Shown in pieces: positions 1-6,259 of a stretch of 13,134 bases of DNA (the first letter of the stretch is position 1; every line of letters starts with the position of its first letter). A program made the position numbers and the translations under genes. The stretch comes from an uncultured Peptoniphilus sp. (GTDB lineage Bacteria; Bacillota; Clostridia; Tissierellales; Peptoniphilaceae), in contig CAMYEJ010000022.1 of assembly GCA_947254665.1 (NCBI GenBank), forward strand, positions 1 through 13,134, given 5' to 3'. The notes below the pieces were generated by a model that saw nothing but the letters and a program-made list of their open reading frames with translations, was not told where the DNA came from and did not search any database.

Positions 1-32
1 TTTTGTCTAAAATAAAATAGGAAAGGTGAAAA

Positions 33-1799
33 ATGATTAAAAAAATATTGTCCTACGTCAAATCTTTTAAAATATATGCATTCTTAAGTCCAATCTTTGT
101 AACATTAGAAGTCATCATGGACATACTCATCCCATACACCATGAGTATCATTGTGGATCAAGGGATTATTTTAAAAGATAGGGACGTAATTATTAAAACT
201 GGAATTATGCTTGTAATCTATGTACTTCTATCCTTTGGAGCAGGTATTACATCTGGCTATCTTGCAACCAAGGCAAGCGCAGGACTTTCTAAAAATCTAA
301 GGAAAGCTCTCTACGAAAAGATACAGTCTTTTTCATTTAGGGATATTGATTCTTTTTCAAAGGGTTCCCTCGTGACAAGACTTACAACAGACGTGCAAAA
401 TATTCAGATGTCTTTTCAAATGAGTATTAGAATTGCAATTCGTTCACCAATTATGCTTGTGTTTTCATTTATAATGGCATTTAAAATAAATAGAAATTTG
501 GCAGGATATTTCCTATTTATCATTCCTCTAATAGGAATATTCGTCTCCTACGTTATGATTTCTGTGTATCCAACATTTAGACAGATTTTTAAAGGCGTGG
601 ACAGACTTAACACATTCGTTTCAGAAAACCTACTTGGAATAAGAGTTGTTAAAAGCTACGTCCGAGAAGAAGAACAGATAAAAGGATTTACAGAGATTTC
701 AAAATTCCTATACGAAAAATATATTTTCATTCAAAAGAGATTTATGTCTCTAATGCCTTTTATGAATTTTACGATCTACACCATCTGCATTATCATCTCT
801 TGGGTCGGATCGAAATTCGTAGTGGGAGGAAGTCTAACTACAGGACAACTTATGAGTCTTGTGACCTATTCATTCCAAATTCAAATCTCTCTTATGATCT
901 TTGCAATGGTACTAAGTCAGATAATCCTATCTCGTAACTCTGCAGATAGAATTATAGAAGTGCTAGACAAAGAAGTAAGCCTCGTATCAGGCGAATCTAA
1001 GAAGAAAGTAGAAGACTACACCATCGAGTTTAAGGATGTATGTTTTTCCTACGATAACACAGATGCAGATGAAAAAAATAATAGAGACGATGAAGAAAAT
1101 AGATATGCCCTCTGCGATATTAATCTAAAGATAAATCCAGGAGAAAATCTGGGAATAATAGGAGGAACTGGATCATCTAAGTCCACCTTGGTGCAACTTA
1201 TTCCAAGGCTTTACGATGTTAGCTGCGGCTCAGTAGAAATAGGAGGCGTTGATGTAAGGGACTACGATTTAAGAGAACTTCGCGACTCTATCTCAATGGT
1301 ACTTCAAAAGAATCAGCTCTTCTCCGGCACAGTTAGATCCAATCTAAACTTTGGAGACTTAAACGCAACCGACGAAGAGATGTACGAAGCCCTCAAGATC
1401 TCAGACGCATATAAATTCATAATGGAAAAAGGTGGACTGGACATGAAGGTTGAAAGAGGCGGAGCCAACTTCTCCGGTGGACAGAAACAACGACTTACCA
1501 TCGCAAGATCTCTTCTTAAAAAACCTAAAATATTGATCCTTGACGACTCAACATCGGCACTGGATACGAAGACCGAAAGAAATATTACAGAAAGTCTAAA
1601 CGCGCACCTTCCAGACATGACTAGAATTATAATTTCTCAAAGGGTCAACACTCTTAAATACTGCGATAGAATCGTCGTAATGAACGAAGGTAGGATTGAA
1701 AGCATAGGAACTCACGAGGAGCTTCTTAAAAACTCTAAAATTTATAGTGAAATCTCTACCTCCCAAGAAAGAACAGGTGACTTCGATGAAGAAAAATAA
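33..1799 (+). CDS. ABC exporter half-transporter, degenerate-site subunit (TM287/BmrC-like)
   Basis: This 588-residue protein is a type IV ABC exporter half. An N-terminal membrane domain (about residues 10-310, six hydrophobic segments) is followed by a nucleotide-binding domain (about 330-580). Walker A reads GGTGSSKST (377-385), so Ser382 replaces the usual glycine before the lysine. The signature is FSGGQ (480-484). Walker B ends in Asp504-Asp505, where the catalytic Glu is expected, and the H-loop His is Gln536. The Asp and Gln replacements are the known hallmarks of the subunit that supplies the non-hydrolytic site in heterodimeric exporters such as TM287/288, BmrCD and LmrCD. An acidic Asp/Glu/Asn-rich insertion (about 343-360) follows the A-loop tyrosine. 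A GGAAAGG ribosome site at 20-26 supports the ATG at 33. The gene overlaps the next one by 14 nt, so the two are almost certainly co-translated. The substrate cannot be read from the sequence; multidrug or peptide export is plausible. Confidence 0.93.
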   Translation: MIKKILSYVKSFKIYAFLSPIFVTLEVIMDILIPYTMSIIVDQGIILKDRDVIIKTGIMLVIYVLLSFGAGITSGYLATKASAGLSKNLRKALYEKIQSFSFRDIDSFSKGSLVTRLTTDVQNIQMSFQMSIRIAIRSPIMLVFSFIMAFKINRNLAGYFLFIIPLIGIFVSYVMISVYPTFRQIFKGVDRLNTFVSENLLGIRVVKSYVREEEQIKGFTEISKFLYEKYIFIQKRFMSLMPFMNFTIYTICIIISWVGSKFVVGGSLTTGQLMSLVTYSFQIQISLMIFAMVLSQIILSRNSADRIIEVLDKEVSLVSGESKKKVEDYTIEFKDVCFSYDNTDADEKNNRDDEENRYALCDINLKINPGENLGIIGGTGSSKSTLVQLIPRLYDVSCGSVEIGGVDVRDYDLRELRDSISMVLQKNQLFSGTVRSNLNFGDLNATDEEMYEALKISDAYKFIMEKGGLDMKVERGGANFSGGQKQRLTIARSLLKKPKILILDDSTSALDTKTERNITESLNAHLPDMTRIIISQRVNTLKYCDRIVVMNEGRIESIGTHEELLKNSKIYSEISTSQERTGDFDEEK

Positions 1800-3657
1800 A
1801 AAATCAATCGATAAAAGTAGCCTAAATGACGGCAAGAGAATATTAAAATACATTTTGAAACACAACGGTTCGAGATTTATCTTGGTATTCTTCTTAATCA
1901 TAATATCCATAATATCAACGGTGTCATTTTCCTTATTCTTAAAGACCATCATCGACAACTATATAACACCGATGATTGGAATGACAAATCCAGACTTTGG
2001 ACCACTTTTAAAAGTCATAATAAAGATGGGAATAGTCTTTTATGCAGGAGTAATCGCAAACTATATCTACCAAATGATCATGGTCTATGTAACAGAAGAC
2101 ACCTGCTACAACCTAAGACAGGAACTCTTCACCCACTTGGAAACACTACCGATTAAGTACTTCGACAAGAAGAGTCACGGCGATATTATGTCCGTCTTTA
2201 CAAACGATATTCAAGCCGTTGAACAGGCAATAGCCAACATACCTTCAGTCTTCTCATCGATTTTAACAGTGATTTCAATATTTATAGTCATGATTATTGA
2301 ATCTAGGATACTTTCACTGATAGTAGTGCTTTGCATCGTACTCATGTTTGTAATCATGAAAAAAATAGGATCGAAAAGTTCCACATTCTTTATGAAACAA
2401 CAGAAAACTCTAGGGGAAGAAAATGGATATATAGAAGAATATATCGACGGCCAAAAAGTAGTAAAAGTATTTTCCTACGAAGACAAAACCGTAGAAGAAT
2501 TCAAAGAAATAAATAATAGGTTATTCGAGAGTACAATGTACGCCAACAGATATTCTCTGTTTTTAATGCCTATAACATTCTTTATCTTTAACTTCCAATA
2601 CGCAATCATCGCCATCATCGGAGGACTTCTAGCAATCTCTGAAACAGGAGGAATCACCGTCGGCATGATCGCCACATTCTTGCAACTTTCAAGGACATTG
2701 GGAGGACCCATGAGAAATCTATCCCAAATGATAAATCAATTCCTATTGGCATTAGCAGGTGCAGGCAGACTCTTCGAACTACTGGATGAAGTATCTGAAG
2801 ACAACAAAGGTCATATAAAACTTGTAAGAGTTGAAAAAAATGGAAATAAATTAAAAGAAACAAAAGAAAAGACAGGTCACTGGGCATGGAAGGATGACAG
2901 AAAAGAAAATCCATTCACAGAATTAAAAGGAGAAATCATCTTCGAAGATGTAACCTTTGGCTACGAAGAAAACAAACCAGTGCTTAAAAATATATCACTA
3001 TACGCAAAGCCAGAACAAAAGATAGCCTTCGTCGGCTCAACAGGAGCGGGCAAGACCACCATCACCAACCTAGTCAATAGATTCTACGATATCTGGGATG
3101 GAAAGATAACATTTGACGGCATAGATATACAAGAAATCGACAAGAGAGATCTGAGACGCTCATTGGGAATGGTGCTTCAAGACACCCACCTATTCACAGG
3201 AAGTATAAAAGATAATTTGAGATTTGGAAATCCAAGCGCCACCGATGAAGAAGTAGTAAGAGGCGCAAAGAGAACCCAAGCCCATCACTTCATAACCCTT
3301 CTACCGGAAGGATACGACACAGTAATAAGCGGAACAGACACAGGACTCTCAGAAGGACAAGCCCAACTACTTTCCATAGCAAGAGCAGAAATCATGGGAC
3401 CACCAGTGTTAATTCTCGACGAAGCAACCTCATCCATAGACACGAGAACAGAAATGCTGGTCCAAGAATCGATGGATAAAGTCATGACAGGACGAACCAC
3501 ATTTGTAATCGCCCATAGACTATCAACAGTAAGAAATAGCGACGCCATCATGGTACTAGAACATGGAGAAATAATAGAACGCGGCCGCCACGAAGACTTG
3601 ATGGAAGAAAATGGAGTCTATGCAAATCTATATAAAGGCGGGTTGAGTGAAGAATAG
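1786..3657 (+). CDS. ABC exporter half-transporter, catalytic subunit (TM288/BmrD-like)
   Basis: This is the 623-residue partner of the preceding exporter half. Six membrane segments fill about residues 30-310 and an ATPase domain about 385-615. Walker A is GSTGAGKTT (417-425), Walker B ends Asp545-Glu546, and the switch histidine is His577, so its own catalytic residues are intact. Its signature is LSEGQ (521-525) instead of LSGGQ. In an assembled heterodimer this signature faces the partner's defective Walker B and H-loop, so all the degenerate features fall in one composite ATP site. A linker (about 338-385) carrying TGHWAWK (363-369) precedes the ATPase domain and is common in this Firmicute subfamily. 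I chose the ATG at 1786 because AGGTGA (1775-1780) lies 5 nt upstream. The longer in-frame GTG at 1747 would overlap the first gene further and has no better ribosome site. Transcription ends at the hairpin 14 nt downstream. Confidence 0.93.
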   Translation: MKKNKKSIDKSSLNDGKRILKYILKHNGSRFILVFFLIIISIISTVSFSLFLKTIIDNYITPMIGMTNPDFGPLLKVIIKMGIVFYAGVIANYIYQMIMVYVTEDTCYNLRQELFTHLETLPIKYFDKKSHGDIMSVFTNDIQAVEQAIANIPSVFSSILTVISIFIVMIIESRILSLIVVLCIVLMFVIMKKIGSKSSTFFMKQQKTLGEENGYIEEYIDGQKVVKVFSYEDKTVEEFKEINNRLFESTMYANRYSLFLMPITFFIFNFQYAIIAIIGGLLAISETGGITVGMIATFLQLSRTLGGPMRNLSQMINQFLLALAGAGRLFELLDEVSEDNKGHIKLVRVEKNGNKLKETKEKTGHWAWKDDRKENPFTELKGEIIFEDVTFGYEENKPVLKNISLYAKPEQKIAFVGSTGAGKTTITNLVNRFYDIWDGKITFDGIDIQEIDKRDLRRSLGMVLQDTHLFTGSIKDNLRFGNPSATDEEVVRGAKRTQAHHFITLLPEGYDTVISGTDTGLSEGQAQLLSIARAEIMGPPVLILDEATSSIDTRTEMLVQESMDKVMTGRTTFVIAHRLSTVRNSDAIMVLEHGEIIERGRHEDLMEENGVYANLYKGGLSEE

Positions 3658-3670
3658 ATAAAAAGATTTA

Positions 3671-3695
3671 AAGGAAGCACACGCTTCCTTTTTTT
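3671..3695 (+). terminator. Intrinsic terminator of the exporter operon
   Basis: A perfect 8-bp stem (AAGGAAGC at 3671-3678, GCTTCCTT at 3683-3690) with a 4-nt ACAC loop is followed by more T residues to 3695. It starts 14 nt after the stop codon of the second exporter gene. Confidence 0.92.
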
Positions 3696-3718
3696 GTTGG
3701 CTTAAAGTTTATAAAAGT

Positions 3719-3856
3719 AGCACCCTAAGAGGCAGTCGAGTTCTGCAAATCAGCCTTCACAATGTTCGGCTTCTTTGGAACTCTTTGCACGAGACCTGCT
3801 ACGAAATCAAAGATTTCGGCTAGGGCTTCGAACGGGTATAACCCTGGTGTGGTCAA
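3719..3856 (+). repeat. Repeat module A, copy A1 (long form)
   Basis: The copy starts with CACCCTAAGAGG and ends with TCGAACGGGTATAACC...GGTCAA. Between these conserved ends sits an insert of about 100 nt that includes a CGAAATC-aaa-GATTTCG hairpin at 3802-3818. The first 98 nt are the left arm of the long inverted repeat. The ends match the short copies A3 and A4, so the interior looks like an expansion or nested insertion. Confidence 0.8.
3721..3818 (+). repeat. Left arm of 98-nt inverted repeat
   Basis: Compared by eye with the reverse complement of 4671-4768, 89 of 98 positions agree with no gaps. Five of the nine mismatches are contiguous (3760-3764 opposite 4725-4729). The arms are separated by 852 nt. 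Confidence 0.88.
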
Positions 3857-3870
3857 GTTTGGATGATTAT

Positions 3871-3913
3871 TTTTGTAGCGGAAGCATCTTGCTTCCATAG
3901 CCGAAGGCTCTGC
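3871..3913 (+). repeat. Repeat module B, copy B1
   Basis: TTTTGTAGC is followed by the hairpin GGAAGC-atctt-GCTTCC (3880-3896), then by AGCC-gaa-GGCT (3899-3909). It sits directly downstream of A1, the same A-then-B order seen in inverted orientation at 4897-5001. Confidence 0.8.
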
Positions 3914-3967
3914 ACGGAAATAAATGATTTAATTAATAAACTTCTGTGGGTCTACCCCTCTACCTGG

Positions 3968-4027
3968 TCATACTGAGCGTAGACGGCTTTGTCATCGAAG
4001 TCTAAGGATCTCTACCATGGTGTGGTT
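3968..4027 (+). repeat. Repeat module A, diverged copy A2
   Basis: TCATACTGAGCG, then TCGAAG, then CTCTACCATGGTGTGG follow the order of A1 and A3 (TCACCCTGAGCG, TCGAACGGG, TATAACC...GGTGTGG), with many substitutions. This is the weakest of the A copies. Confidence 0.55.
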
Positions 4028-4052
4028 ATGTATTGGTGATTATTATTTTAAT

Positions 4053-4104
4053 TGCTCTACGTATAGCATGAGATTATTTTAAATGCTATCCGGATAGCAT
4101 GAAA
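4053..4104. repeat. Two adjacent palindromes ending in TAGCATGA
   Basis: A perfect 18-nt palindrome, ATGCTATCCGGATAGCAT, lies at 4083-4100. About 29 nt upstream, TGCTCTACGTATAGCA (4053-4068) is a near-palindrome with the same ends and a different centre. Both continue into ATGAnAT. They could be operator-like sites or simply stem-loops of the repeat cluster. Confidence 0.6.
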
Positions 4105-4164
4105 TATAAATAAATATTCTTTATATAACCAAACCCTATTCTTTCTTCTTCAAAAATTTTTTTA

Positions 4165-4248
4165 CGAGGGAGAGGGAGGGAATTAACGTCTCTCGAAAAA
4201 ACCTGCGGTTTTCTCTTCGAGACTCGCAGTTTCCTCCCTTCTCCCTCG
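4165..4248. other. Large hairpin with purine-rich/pyrimidine-rich arms
   Basis: The purine-rich arm at 4165-4182 pairs with 4231-4248, about 17 bp with one bulge. Inside, GTCTC (4188-4192) pairs with GAGAC (4219-4223), and AAAACC (4198-4203) pairs with GGTTTT (4207-4212) around a TGC loop. An alternative CTGCG/CGCAG pairing (4203-4207 with 4225-4229) competes with the inner helix. No promoter or T-run is convincing, so I call it a structured element and not an RNA gene. Confidence 0.55.
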
Positions 4249-4286
4249 AGCTCCCTCTACCCACCTCGCATTGGGGAGGTTTTGGT

Positions 4287-4372
4287 AGTGATTTTTTTAT
4301 TCGGCTAAAATTTTCCAAACTCGCTACGCTCAGACAGTGGAAAATTTTTTAACACCGAAAGCAAAAATCACT
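4287..4372. other. Long composite stem-loop
   Basis: Three nested helices are visible: AGTGATTTTT/AAAAATCACT (4287-4296 with 4363-4372), TTCGG/CCGAA (4300-4304 with 4355-4359) and AAAATTTTCC/GGAAAATTTT (4307-4316 with 4339-4348). The apical loop of about 22 nt reads CTGAGCGTAGCGAG on the minus strand, which echoes the CTGAGCG core of module A. Both outer helices are perfect 10-bp matches. Confidence 0.65.
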
Positions 4373-4480
4373 TGTGGTGGCATAGGTTTAATTCTGTAAT
4401 AGACATTGATTAAGGATTCTATGGGATAGGTCGGAGGAATGTTCTGAATTTGCTATTAAAGGAACTTTAGAAATAAGGTC

Positions 4481-4519
4481 TTTTGTAGCGGAAGTAAGGA
4501 GCATCCACAGCCGAAGGCT
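4481..4519 (+). repeat. Repeat module B, copy B2
   Basis: TTTTGTAGC is followed by GGAAGT-aagga-GCATCC (4490-4506), where the stem is imperfect with one mismatch and one G-T pair. CACAGCC-gaa-GGCT then completes the module. Confidence 0.75.
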
Positions 4520-4537
4520 AAGAAGTCCTCACAACTA

Positions 4538-4602
4538 CAGTCACCCTGAGCGAAAGAGCCGAAGGCTCTGCAGTCGAACGGGTATAACCTATCAAGGTCA
4601 AG
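4538..4602 (+). repeat. Repeat module A, short copy A3
   Basis: CAGTCACCCTGAGCG leads into an AGAGCC-gaa-GGCTCT hairpin (4555-4569), then TCGAACGGGTATAACC and GGTCAA. The same hairpin stem recurs in A4 with a different loop. Confidence 0.8.
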
Positions 4603-4670
4603 GCTAGGCAACTGAAATTTATAAAATTATTCCTCCAAAATGGTCATTCTGCAATGCACACGACCTTCAA

Positions 4671-4776
4671 CGAAATCTTTGATTTCGCAGCAGGTCTCTT
4701 GCAAAGAGTTCCAAAGAAGCCGAATGAAATGAAGGCTTATTTGCAGAACTCGACTGCCTCTCAGGGTGACTGTAGT
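4671..4776 (-). repeat. Repeat module A, long copy A5, and right arm of the 98-nt inverted repeat
   Basis: Read on the minus strand this begins ACTACAGTCACCCTGAG and continues through the same interior as A1, including the CGAAATC/GATTTCG hairpin (4671-4687). The 98-nt arm is 4671-4768. Beyond the arm it lacks the clean GGGTATAACC end seen in A1. Confidence 0.82.
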
Positions 4777-4790
4777 TGGGAGATTTATAG

Positions 4791-4830
4791 TAACCTTCGG
4801 CTGTGGAACCTAGAAGGTTCCGCTACGGGG
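4791..4830 (-). repeat. Repeat module B, copy B3
   Basis: On the minus strand it reads CGTAGC, then the hairpin GGAACC...GGTTCC (4805-4821), then CACAGCCGAAGGTT. Compared with B1 and B4, both arms of the stem have changed together (AAGC/GCTT to AACC/GGTT), keeping the pairing. Confidence 0.78.
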
Positions 4831-4896
4831 ATTATATAAAGACATTGGTTTGACCACGGCTTCGCCTGATTAAAAATAATTTAGTACCTAAGTTAA

Positions 4897-4925
4897 TGGA
4901 AGCAGATTGCTTCCGCTACAAAAAA
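4897..4925 (-). repeat. Repeat module B, copy B4
   Basis: GGAAGC-agatt-GCTTCC (4898-4914) followed by GCTACAAAAAAT is the inverse of TTTTTGTAGCGG. Together with A4 it forms an inverted copy of the A1-B1 composite. Confidence 0.78.
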
Positions 4926-4936
4926 TCATCAATGTT

Positions 4937-5001
4937 TGACCTCTCCATGGTTATACCCGTTCGACTCCAGAGCCTTGCGGCTCTTCCGCTCAGGGTGACT
5001 G
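4937..5001 (-). repeat. Repeat module A, short copy A4
   Basis: On the minus strand this reads CAGTCACCCTGAGCGG, then an AGAGCC/GGCTCT hairpin (4969-4974 with 4979-4984, 4-nt loop), then TCGAACGGGTATAACC and GGTCA. It is very close to A3, with a different loop in the internal hairpin. Confidence 0.8.
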
Positions 5002-5076
5002 TATTCCTTTAGATTTCTTAAAAGATCCTTTTACATAATAAAAAATATTTTTCCATTCTATTCCCCTTGGTCTTAA

Positions 5077-5085
5077 TGGTATAAT
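5077..5085 (+). promoter_or_regulatory. Extended -10 promoter of the DUF1361 gene
   Basis: TGGTATAAT matches the extended -10 pattern TGnTATAAT. The -35 region is weak. Transcription would start near 5091-5093, placing the GGAG ribosome site almost at the 5' end and leaving a leader of only about 10 nt before the ATG at 5102. Confidence 0.65.
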
Positions 5086-5101
5086 ACTTGTGGAGATGAT
5101 T

Positions 5102-5758
5102 ATGAAATTTAACAGAACTTTTAAACTTATTTTATATTTTTTAATATATTTAGGACTTTCCTTCGCGGTTTTCTATTTCGATTTGAATAGATTCTACTTG
5201 GTTATAAACTGTGGGCTTTCCATGTTTGCATTTGTTTTAAGTGAGGTTGGACTGTCCTTTAGGCGCTCTGCTATTTTAGTGCTTCTCGTTACTCTTCCTG
5301 CCATTTTTTTCTATCCAAATTGCATCTACATGGCGACGGATTTTATCCATACGAGAACAAGCGAATTCTATTCTATTGACATGGAAAGAAATGTAAATTA
5401 TGTCATGGACTTCATCCCATGGCTTAAGATGATGGTAGATGTTCTTTTTATAACTCTGTCCCTTCTTCTTTCCTATGAAACTTTTGTAAATATTTTGGAA
5501 ATTATAAAGGTGAAGGGTCATGTCTTCGCAGAGTTTATTATGCTTATTTTCTTTTCTGGGATTTCTGGTGTCGCAGTCTACCTAGGAAGATTTGTAAGGT
5601 TTAATTCTTGGGACGTACTAAGTCCTTCTAATTTGCAGCTAATCTACTCGACTCTTATGAATCTAAAGTACAATGACTACTTACTTATAGGTGTGTTCGC
5701 TGCTTTTCATCTAGCAATTATCATTCTACTTTCTATTTTCAAAAGACAATCGAATTAA
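5102..5758 (+). CDS. DUF1361-type integral membrane protein
   Basis: This 218-residue hydrophobic protein has about six membrane segments. A polar loop with NCIYMATDFIH lies after the third segment, and the C-terminal half carries YLGRFVRFNSWDVL (160-173). Those two motifs are what I associate with the DUF1361 family of bacterial membrane proteins, whose function is unknown. In-frame GTG (5090) and ATG (5096) codons lie upstream. The ATG at 5102 is chosen because GGAG at 5092-5095 gives a 6-nt spacer to it and would overlap or abut the earlier starts. It has its own promoter, stands alone between the repeat cluster and a convergent gene, and ends at a shared terminator. No enzyme motif is visible. 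Confidence 0.8.
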   Translation: MKFNRTFKLILYFLIYLGLSFAVFYFDLNRFYLVINCGLSMFAFVLSEVGLSFRRSAILVLLVTLPAIFFYPNCIYMATDFIHTRTSEFYSIDMERNVNYVMDFIPWLKMMVDVLFITLSLLLSYETFVNILEIIKVKGHVFAEFIMLIFFSGISGVAVYLGRFVRFNSWDVLSPSNLQLIYSTLMNLKYNDYLLIGVFAAFHLAIIILLSIFKRQSN

Positions 5759-5772
5759 AATTTCATAAAAAT

Positions 5773-5804
5773 AGCCGTACTACTTGTGGTACGGCTCGTT
5801 TTTT
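5773..5804. terminator. Bidirectional terminator shared by the DUF1361 gene and rlmH
   Basis: The stem AGCCGTAC/GTACGGCT (5773-5780 with 5789-5796) has an 8-nt loop. On the plus strand CG and six T residues (5799-5804) follow. On the minus strand the stem is followed by ATTTTTATG. The rlmH stop codon (5780-5782) and last codons lie inside the hairpin. Confidence 0.85.
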
Positions 5805-6259
5805 ATTATTTTAAATGCTCGATAGATCTGTTCTAGAAGATTTATTCGTATTATTTGATGTGGAAATGTCATCTTTGAAAATGAAATTTTTCTATCACTT
5901 CTTGCCATGACTTCCTTTGAGATTCCACATGATCCTCCGATTACAAATGCTACATCGGAATTACCATGGACCATCATGTCTTCTATTTCGCTTGCAAATT
6001 CTTCTGAAGTTCTCTGTTTGCCTTCTATTTCTAGAGTGAATACGAGATCTCTATCTTTTATTTTGGATAGTATCCCTGCTCCTTCTTTTTCTTTTGCAAG
6101 TTCTACTTCGCTTTCGGAGAAATTTTCTTTTATATCTTCGTCTTTTATTTCTATTACTTCTACTTTTGCATAGGGTCCAAGGCGTTTTAAATATTCATCC
6201 TGTGCCATTTTCAAATACTTTTCCTTGAGCTTTCCTACGCATATGATTTTTATGTTCAA
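5780..6259 (-). CDS. rlmH: 23S rRNA (pseudouridine1915-N3)-methyltransferase RlmH
   Basis: This SPOUT-family methyltransferase uses S-adenosylmethionine to methylate pseudouridine 1915 in helix 69 of 23S rRNA on assembled 70S ribosomes. The 159-residue length is normal for the family. FVIGGSCGIS (105-114), SFSKMTFPHQ (126-135), LLEQIYRA (141-148) and the C-terminal NEPYHK (154-159) are the knotted cofactor-site motifs; the usual glycine in GGxxG-like members is CG here and the tail is intact. The start is a TTG codon at 6259, overlapping the TGA stop of the upstream gene as TTGA. GGGAG about 10 nt upstream, inside that gene, is the ribosome site. Translation is therefore probably coupled to the nicotinamidase. 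The stop codon sits in the loop of a terminator hairpin. Confidence 0.95.
   Translation of the reverse strand: MNIKIICVGKLKEKYLKMAQDEYLKRLGPYAKVEVIEIKDEDIKENFSESEVELAKEKEGAGILSKIKDRDLVFTLEIEGKQRTSEEFASEIEDMMVHGNSDVAFVIGGSCGISKEVMARSDRKISFSKMTFPHQIIRINLLEQIYRAFKIIKNEPYHK

Larger units (their letters stand above)
3719..5001. repeat. Gene-free cluster of palindromic intergenic repeats
   Basis: This stretch of about 1.28 kb has no credible gene. It is built from at least two repeated modules in both orientations plus central hairpins. Module A runs from a CACCCTGAGCG-like start to TCGAACGGGTATAACC and GGTCAA. Module B runs from TTTTGTAGCGG through a 6-5-6 hairpin to CAGCCGAAGG. The order is A+ B+ A+, then palindromes and large hairpins, then B+ A+ A- B- B- A-. 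The outer edges are both A modules, pointing inwards. No transposase, tRNA, rRNA or CRISPR spacing is present. The elements resemble REP/BIME-type or MITE-like intergenic repeats found in many bacteria, but I do not recognise the exact family. Confidence 0.85.

Noticed and set aside
1747..1785. Upstream in-frame GTG start for the second exporter subunit
   Set aside because: The ATG at 1786 has a well-spaced AGGTGA site and a more typical N-terminus. The longer form adds 13 residues that simply overlap the first gene.
4136..4318. 60-codon open frame on the minus strand
   Set aside because: It spans the large hairpins and is low-complexity, rich in Arg, Lys and Glu because of the purine-rich arm. 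No ribosome site is seen.
4654..4839. 61-codon open frame on the plus strand
   Set aside because: It runs through repeat copies A5 and B3, has no convincing ribosome site or promoter, and its translation simply reads the repeat consensus.
3719..5001. CRISPR array
   Set aside because: The repeats are irregular in spacing, length and orientation and have no uniform spacers. No cas gene is nearby.
3719..5001. Complete insertion sequence
   Set aside because: No transposase frame is present on either strand, and I found no obvious target site duplication at the edges.
5907..6173. 88-codon plus-strand frame opposite rlmH
   Set aside because: It is a Ser-rich antisense shadow of a clearly real gene, with no ribosome site.
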